Part shown: piece by piece, positions 57,646 through 64,000 of the stretch | How the letters are laid out: each line of letters opens with the position of its first letter | Position numbering within the stretch: the stretch's first letter is position 1 | DNA from: Terfezia claveryi | Lineage: Eukaryota > Ascomycota > Pezizomycetes > Pezizales > Pezizaceae | Direction of reading: 5' to 3' | Assembly (NCBI GenBank): GCA_015179025.1 | Contig: WHUX01000049.1 | Location: forward strand, 62,001 to 126,000 | DNA length: 64,000 bases | Program-made: the position numbers and the translations under genes | Notes under the pieces: generated by a model | The model's database searches: none | What the model was told of the DNA's origin: nothing | Seen by the model: the letters and a program-made list of their open reading frames with translations, nothing else

Positions 57646-59924
57646 TGCATTATGCCACTGTAGATGCTCATTACATGAGACCATTAGGTTAACATAGATT
57701 CTTTTTCTCGATTGGTACCTAAGTTGCGATTATACTATACTTAGGATTGTTACAAGCAATGTACTGCAGCTCGAAAGTTCTCGAAAATACCAATTTGTTT
57801 TAATCTTTTTGCTCATCTCATTTCCTTTGCTCTCGAGTGCTGATAACGTACAGTACATTACAGTGCACAAAAACGCTGCTGGCTGTAATGAACAACCTGG
57901 TTGGTGGTAGCTCTGAATTAAGTCTCTGCCTGCCAAGTCGCCATGGACGCCACGAGTCGGTAGCTAGGCCTCAATCTCCCGAGCAGGGCGTTAGGAAAAT
58001 ATTTTACCACCAAGTGAGAGACAATTGCGAACATCTGTACGTTTAAAGTGGTGCTGAGATTCAGCGATACGATGAAGAGCCTGAGTGTGAAAGTTTAGCA
58101 GGCGCTCTCGGGTCGGAAGCGAGGTGCGATACATTATAGTCGTTGGCAAGGACCAAAGGCAGTCCAGGTCTAATATTAGGGTGGTAAATGGAGTGGTGAG
58201 CATTTAAAGTATCAGCTCAGTAGCCATTTTAAAAATGGCAATTTACTGTGTTATGAGGCTTTTTTTTTTATTTTTATTTTTTATTTGGGATATTGCTGCT
58301 TCTGCAGTGTGTCAGGTATGTAAAGCGGCCGGCATTTGAGGTTTGGGCAAATATTTATCTCACCATAACCCCCCAACAGATACTTGAGGATTTAACGGTC
58401 ACAAACCGCTCTCTTAGTAGAGCTCTGATTCCCATATTTGAGGGCTTTTATAATGTTATATGGAATCCTACGTGTCCGCTGATTAAAGTTTATGCCAGTA
58501 TCCCCGATCTAGACACGAGATTACTAGCATGGCCCTGAGCTATTGTACCATGTTTAGCACGCAGCAGCACTCCATAATAACGTGCGGGGTAAAATGACTT
58601 TGTGAGAGAATACGCCTGGCTAGGTTGGTTGAGCTGTCAGTGCATCACAATCCGCCCATCCATCGTTCATGGGAGACCACGAACGAACATTGCTTGACTG
58701 CTGGGAATTAGTTCTATGGCAATAGGTAGCTGACGCTGTAGCTGTAGAGTGCTGTATAACTCTCTGGCTGTCGAGTTTAGGCGCATTGGGAATTGAGCGG
58801 GGCTGCGGGCGATCAGACGATGCCGCTCAAGACGTTTCCTATGGGAAAAGCCGGATCGTTGAGAAGCTTGTCGATCCAATGACCGCTTGGGCGACCTGGT
58901 TGTTTATGCAGCAGAGCTAGGACCAGTATTCTCGCTCTGTGTGAATACCGCCCGAAAGCAGCTAGGCGAGCAAGGTGTGGCGGCTGCTGCTTCCTCATTC
59001 TGCTGTGTGGGTGTTTTGTTTTTATTAACTTTCGGTGGAATATAAGGCATGGAATCGAGGCATGGAACTGTGGAAGCAAGTGGGGCCTGCTGTATTGTTT
59101 TGCTATAGCTATAGCTGCATTGCTACCTCATACTCATCGCACTGGCGGCCGGCCAGCACCTCGCAATTGTTTGGTTTCATCGATCTCTGATGGTAATACG
59201 TCATAAACATATCCCACCCTACAACGTAGAACAATTCCTACGATGCACTGTTATGATTATCGTATCTTTACCCAACTAGCCTCAATCCATCCCCTGCCAT
59301 TACCTCAAACGTGACAGCTTCCCGTCGGAACTATGATTAAAACCCTCAAAGCGAGGGGACGCTGTCTTGATGGAACTTGTACATAAACGCACTTGCCACC
59401 CTCTCCGCCCAACAAGAATCAATCCCTCCCCTCCACTCTACACTCGTCGACCCAAGTCCTTATCTTCATCCAGGGAGGACCCTACATCAGAGATAGAGAT
59501 CCCGTCAGCCGGCATCAAGCAGCAGTCCCAATCACTCGCGTAGCTTATCAGTTCCATCAGTGCTTAATATATCAAACAGAAAAAAAAACTGTCTGTAGTC
59601 TGTCGTCTGTCTCATATCTTCAGACCTCTATTTGAAGTTTATTAATAAAAAATTCCTGGAGGCAGTTGTTTACATCGAAGAAGCGTTGGAGCGTTGGACT
59701 ACAAGCCCAGTCAACAGAGCTTGAAGACATAATAGGTAGGCTCGACTTCCCATTTTGGCGTTTCCCACACACATGGGTGAGAGGTCAAGTGTCGTCGAGA
59801 GAGAGTATTCCCTGCTCTCCTTATCGACGCACTGGGGCCTGGAAAGAAGTCAATTGCCGGAGGATCAGAACGAGCACCTTTGCATATTACATCAAGAGTA
59901 CTGTTTAATATAGTATACTGATCA
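57646..59924. other. Intergenic, 2.3 kb
   Basis: 3' flank of glucosidase II and promoter/leader of glycogen synthase. An AGGGG (stress-element core) occurs once near 59354, which is not significant alone. T-rich low complexity at 58259-58286. No gene is supported. Confidence 0.45.
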
Positions 59925-62500
59925 ATGGCCGATATTTATAACAGCCCCTATCACATCAACCGGTTATCAGAGCAACGAGGAGTCCCTAGCACTGCAAGGA
60001 TGTCACACGACGGCAATAGGAAGCGAGACGTGAAGCAGCATCTGCTCTTTGAGATTTCGACGGAAGTTGCAAACAGAGGTCCGGTTTCCCCCCTGACTTA
60101 CCATGCACCTTACATCTAGTTGGATTCGGGCTAGATGTAAGGGTTTGGAGCCTCATTGGACATCTGAGCTAACTCTTGCTTTTTCCAGTTGGTGGTATCT
60201 ACTCCGTTATCAAGTCGAAGGCACCAGTTACCACAGCAGAATATGGAGAAAGATACTGTCTTCTTGGACCACTCAATCGCACTTCGGTTCGTAAACTTTA
60301 ATCTGCATATCGTGTGCAGTTGCTCTTGAAGTGCTATGCTAATATTCAAATGCAAACATGTAGGCTGCGGTCGAGGTAGAAGCTTTGGAGCCACGGGAAG
60401 ACAGCCCTCTCAAGAAGACCTTGGATTCTATGGCCGAGAGAGGTATCCAATATGTCTACGGAAGGTGGCTCATTGAGGGTGCCCCCCGTGTCATTTTGTT
60501 TGATACTGGAACTGCCTACAAGCACCTCGACGAATGGCGATCAGATCTATGGAACATTGCAGGAATTCCAGCACCGCCTGCAGACAGTGAGACGAATGAA
60601 GCTATTGTGTTTGGTTACCTCATTGCTTGGTTCTTGGGCGAGGTATGTCGAAAATCTTCATTGGCTACCGATCGACACTAATAGATCCTTGTAGTTCACG
60701 CACCACGAGCAAAACAAGGCCGTCATTGCGCATTTCCACGAATGGCTAGCTGGTGTCGGTCTCCCACTCTGCCGCAAGAGGCGTATTGACGTTACGACTA
60801 TCTTCACCACCCATGCTACTCTTTTGGGTCGTTACCTCTGTGCTGGTTCCGTCGATTTCTACAACAACCTTCAGTACTTCGATGTGGACGCCGAGGCTGG
60901 AAAGAGAGGTATTTACCACCGTTACTGCATTGAGCGTGCAGCTACGCACTCCGCCGATGTCTTTACAACCGTGTCCCACATTACCGCCTACGAGAGTGAG
61001 CATCTCTTGAAGAGGAAGCCAGATGGTGTTTTACCCAATGGTCTCAATGTCGTCAAATTCTCAGCTATGCACGAGTTCCAGAACCTCCACGCTCAGTCCA
61101 AGGAGAAGATTAATGAATTCATCCGAGGCCATTTCTATGGACACAACGACTTTGATCTGGAGAATACTCTCTACTTCTTCACAGCTGGTCGATATGAGTA
61201 CAGAAATAAGGGCGTGGATATGTTCATCGAATCGCTAGCGCGATTGAACCACCGATTGAAGACTTCTGGATCTAAGATGACTGTTGTTGCTTTCATTATA
61301 ATGCCGGCTCAAACTCACTCCCTTACTGTCGAGGCGTTGAAGGGACAGGCTGTCGTCAAGGCTCTTGATGACACCGTCAAGGTCATTGAGCGAAACATTG
61401 GAAAGCGGCTGTTCGAGAAGGCTCTCAAGTGGCATGATGGTAACGAGCTTCCTGATGAGAAGGATTTGATGAGCGCCCAGGAGAGGATCATGCTGAAGCG
61501 AAGAGTGTTTGCTATGAAGAGGAATTCCCTACCTCCAATTGTGACACACAACATGGTAGTGAGCACTTACCGTTTTTTTTTTTTTTCACCACATTATCCA
61601 CCTCACAAATTCTGACACAAAACTGTGAATTTAGGCCGATGACAACACTGATCCTATCCTCAACCAAATTCGACGAGTACAGCTCTTCAACCACCCCTCT
61701 GACCGTGTTAAGATTATCTTCCACCCTGAATTTTTGAACTCCGCCAACCCAGTATTGCCCCTTGATTACGATGACTTTGTCCGTGGCACCCACTTGGGAG
61801 TTTTCTCATCCTACTATGAGCCATGGGGCTACACCCCTGCCGAATGTACTGTTATGGGTGTTCCATCAATAACGACTAACCTCTCTGGATTCGGGTGTTA
61901 CATGGAGGAGCTGATTGAGAACGCATCGGACTATGGAATCTACATCGTGGACAGGCGAATGAAGGGTGTCGATGACAGTGTGAACCAGCTTACCGACTAC
62001 ATGTATGATTTCACTCGCAAGAGCCGAAGGCAGCGAATCAATCAGCGCAACCGTACCGAGCGCTTGAGCGATCTTTTGGACTGGAAGCGTATGGGAATGG
62101 AGTATATCAAGGCTCGACAATTGGCCATGAGGAGAGCTTACCCACAATCCTTCGATAACAACGAGCCATTCAACTTCTTTGATGGAACAGAGCGTAAGGT
62201 TTCTAGGCCATTGTCGGCACCAGGGAGTCCAAGGGACAGGACCGGAATGATGACGCCCGGAGACTTTGCCAGTTTGCAAGAAGGTAGGGAGGGATTGAAC
62301 ACTGAAGACTATGTCGGATGGAGGTTGCCGTAAGTTACCCTTGCATTGTATGGAACTTTCAAATACTAAATTTTTGCGCCGACAGTGATGAGGAAGATCC
62401 AGACGACTACCCATTCCCATTGACTCTCAGGAGCCCGAAACAAGGAGGACCACTGTCAGCGGGAGCTCCAATTCCTGCCAACGGAACTGCAACGGCCTGA
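59925..62500 (+). CDS. Glycogen synthase (GT3)
   Basis: Elongates glycogen from UDP-glucose in the cytosol. Six exons: 59925-60078, 60189-60286, 60364-60642, 60695-61555, 61635-62329 and 62386-62500 (733 aa, all phases agree). After a short variable N-terminus come [20 protein letters not shown] and the substrate-binding [15 protein letters not shown]. Further blocks are [20 protein letters not shown] and [19 protein letters not shown]. The GT-B catalytic Glu pair is in [16 protein letters not shown]. The Arg-rich regulatory helix, [20 protein letters not shown], is where glucose-6-phosphate acts in eukaryotic enzymes. The C-terminal tail has Ser/Pro phosphosites ([12 protein letters not shown]). 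Exon 1 ends at a weak GTCCGG donor, forced by phase and conservation. Confidence 0.95.
60109..60141 (+). other. Perfect hairpin inside glycogen synthase intron 1
   Basis: CTTACATCTAG, an 11-nt loop, then CTAGATGTAAG: an 11-bp perfect stem in the middle of the 110-bp first intron (60079-60188). Confidence 0.75.
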
Positions 62501-63488
62501 ATATTAGATATTCGGTCACAGACCTTCTTACAAATACTAAAAATGCCGAACCTACGGAATCGCTTGTGGTGGTGGTTTAGAGAAGATTGGTATAGATGTG
62601 ATGAATGGTAGTTAGCATTGGTGGAATTAGCTATATGGAATTCGTGGGCATGGAAGGGAACGATAAGAGGGGACTATATGGATATTCTGTTATATGGCAG
62701 ACTTTGGTATGGCATGGTGCATTGGTTGGGGGAACTTATGGACAGTTAACTAGCGATGGAGCGGCGGATCTGCAGTTTTTTGATCGTTGTTTCTGCTGAC
62801 TTTGCACGATTTCCTTCACTTTCTTATATTTTCCTGTGTCCTGTATCATTATTAGGGGTGGATTTGGGGAAAACTTAGATCAAGTTATTATATGGGCTTT
62901 TTTTCTAACGGGGTCTAGGGCATGGGCTTTGTTGGGATGCATTTTCTTAGTTCTTTTTGTGTCCTCGCTGAGTTTGAGGGAGTTTATTTCTTCCTCTGCT
63001 TTTGTCATACAGATTTATCCATATTTCTTTAGTTCTTTCTTTCTCGTACCTATTCCCTTTATGAAAAGAATCAGTGTTTTTCTATTTAGTGGCTGGAGGA
63101 CTCTCTCTATTTACTTAACTGAGGACCTTTGTGCATAATTAATTCATGTAACCAGAATAATTCATGTATAAACTAAATTTTACCCTGAATTGGGGATACG
63201 TTTTGCTGTGCCATGCAAATTGTAAATTATGGTGCTAAAGATAATTCTTTCTATTCTTTTAGATAAAAGCCAACTGAAAGCTCATAATTCACTACACCAT
63301 AACCATGCCCAGTACCAAAACCGTCCCATCCTATCCCACAAACCAATGCTAAACTAGATTATCGCTTGCATAAAACCAATTAGCGCAATGCAATTACTGC
63401 ACCTTCCCCTTATCCCAAAAAGCCCATAAAAACCCATAAAAACCCATAAAAGCCCAATCATGATCAAAATCCCCACATTTTCACCAAT
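62501..63488. other. Intergenic between convergent genes, 1 kb
   Basis: 3' flanks of glycogen synthase and FGAM synthase. A CCCATAAAAA decamer repeats about four times at 63421-63456. Small ORFs at 62605-63138 have no homology signal. Confidence 0.5.
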
Positions 63489-64000
63489 CTAACTAACCCA
63501 CCTCCTCGCACTCCTAAACATCCTCATCCACGGGCCCAAACCCCCCTCCCACGGCTCCCCAAACCTCCCACCCTCCCTTCTCGGAATATACGAATTACTA
63601 ACCCCCACCACCCCCCTCTCCGGATGCGGCATCATCGCCAGCACCCTTCCATCGGGACTCCTCACCCCCGCAATCCCCTCCGGAGACCCATTCGGATTGA
63701 ACGGGTATTTCTCTGTCGGGACAAGGTTATTATCCACATACCTCATACAGACGAGCCCCGAGGCTCTGAGGCGAGCAAGATGGTTAGGGGAGTTAAACAC
63801 CGCAAAACCCTCCCCATGGGCGGTGGGAATGGGGAATGAAGACCCGTTCATGCCGTGGAGAAATACGCTGGGTGAGGGAGTGGCCATTGACGGGGCAGGA
63901 GGGAACTCAGAGACTTGCAGCATGCAGAAGCGGGCTTCGTATTGTTCAGAGAGGTTTCGGCAAAATAGGGGCCAGATTGCGGTTTCTTTTTCCTTTTCTG
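63489..64000 (-). CDS. Phosphoribosylformylglycinamidine synthase, C-terminal glutaminase part (5' end outside window)
   Basis: Fourth step of purine synthesis (FGAR to FGAM), cytosolic. Yeast ADE6 and E. coli PurL are homologues. The minus strand is open from the window edge (TAIWPLFCRNLSEQYEARFC) to the stop at 63489. FLHGMNGSSFPIPTAHGEGF is the family block of the glutamine amidotransferase domain. The catalytic His-Glu dyad is in MMPHPERG. The end WMRMFRSARRWVS matches the family C-terminus. The nucleophile Cys and the synthase domains lie outside the window. Small deviations occur (PTAHGEG where PVAHGEG is usual). An extended Ser/Pro loop (EFPPAPSMATPSPS) sits between the conserved strands. 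No intron is needed in this part. Confidence 0.93.
   Translation of the reverse strand, partial: EKEKETAIWPLFCRNLSEQYEARFCMLQVSEFPPAPSMATPSPSVFLHGMNGSSFPIPTAHGEGFAVFNSPNHLARLRASGLVCMRYVDNNLVPTEKYPFNPNGSPEGIAGVRSPDGRVLAMMPHPERGVVGVSNSYIPRREGGRFGEPWEGGLGPWMRMFRSARRWVS

Noticed and set aside
63421..63456. CCCATAAAAA repeats as telomere-like sequence
   Set aside because: Short, 10-bp period, internal, and does not match fungal TTAGGG repeats.
1..64000. CRISPR arrays, bacterial operons, riboswitches, rRNA
   Set aside because: No regularly spaced direct repeats with unique spacers. Spliceosomal introns show nuclear eukaryotic DNA, and no rRNA-like sequence was noticed.

Overview
This is nuclear DNA from a filamentous ascomycete (Pezizomycotina). 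Introns are short (about 50-210 bp), use GT-AG ends and have CTAAC-like branch sites. Gene families are typically fungal, and long gene-poor stretches hold decayed transposons. The intron-rich TRK gene (19 exons) and the multi-copy PD-(D/E)XK-like relics would suit an early-diverging class such as Pezizomycetes, but that placement is inference. Most exon joins were worked out by hand from splice signals, reading phase and family conservation.

Layout. 1-2.4 kb holds most of the N-terminal part of an M16 metallopeptidase (Ste23/insulysin). 2.4-13 kb is an accessory, transposon-rich zone: an AT-rich block, a small coiled-coil gene with broken phase, two copies of a decayed nuclease-like gene, a pogo/mariner-type element with an inverted-repeat unit and piggyBac-like ORF inside it, a 5'-truncated LINE with target-site duplication, two unrecognised ORF groups and an integrase zinc-binding relic. 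13-19.6 kb has no supportable gene. 19.8-42.9 kb is the gene-dense core: AA11 LPMO, SET/NAP histone chaperone, MPP6-like zinc-knuckle protein, complex I NDUFS6, KEN-box nuclear protein, farnesyl diphosphate synthase, APC/C subunit Cdc23, an unknown conserved protein and the TRK potassium transporter. 43-54.5 kb is gene-poor except for one conserved unknown. It is seeded with short hairpin repeats, a 157-bp TA-flanked MITE and minisatellites. 54.5-62.5 kb has glucosidase II alpha and glycogen synthase. 63.5-64 kb has the C-terminal glutaminase end of FGAM synthase.

The core genes are housekeeping functions from unrelated pathways: sterol precursor supply, cell cycle, respiration, ER glycoprotein trimming, glycogen, purines and potassium uptake. 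I see no biosynthetic cluster. The most unusual material is the pair of mutually informative duplicated loci at 5.0-8.8 kb, where each copy shows the other's transposon empty site, and two apparently undescribed families of short dispersed hairpin repeats that both begin with TAGTCT.
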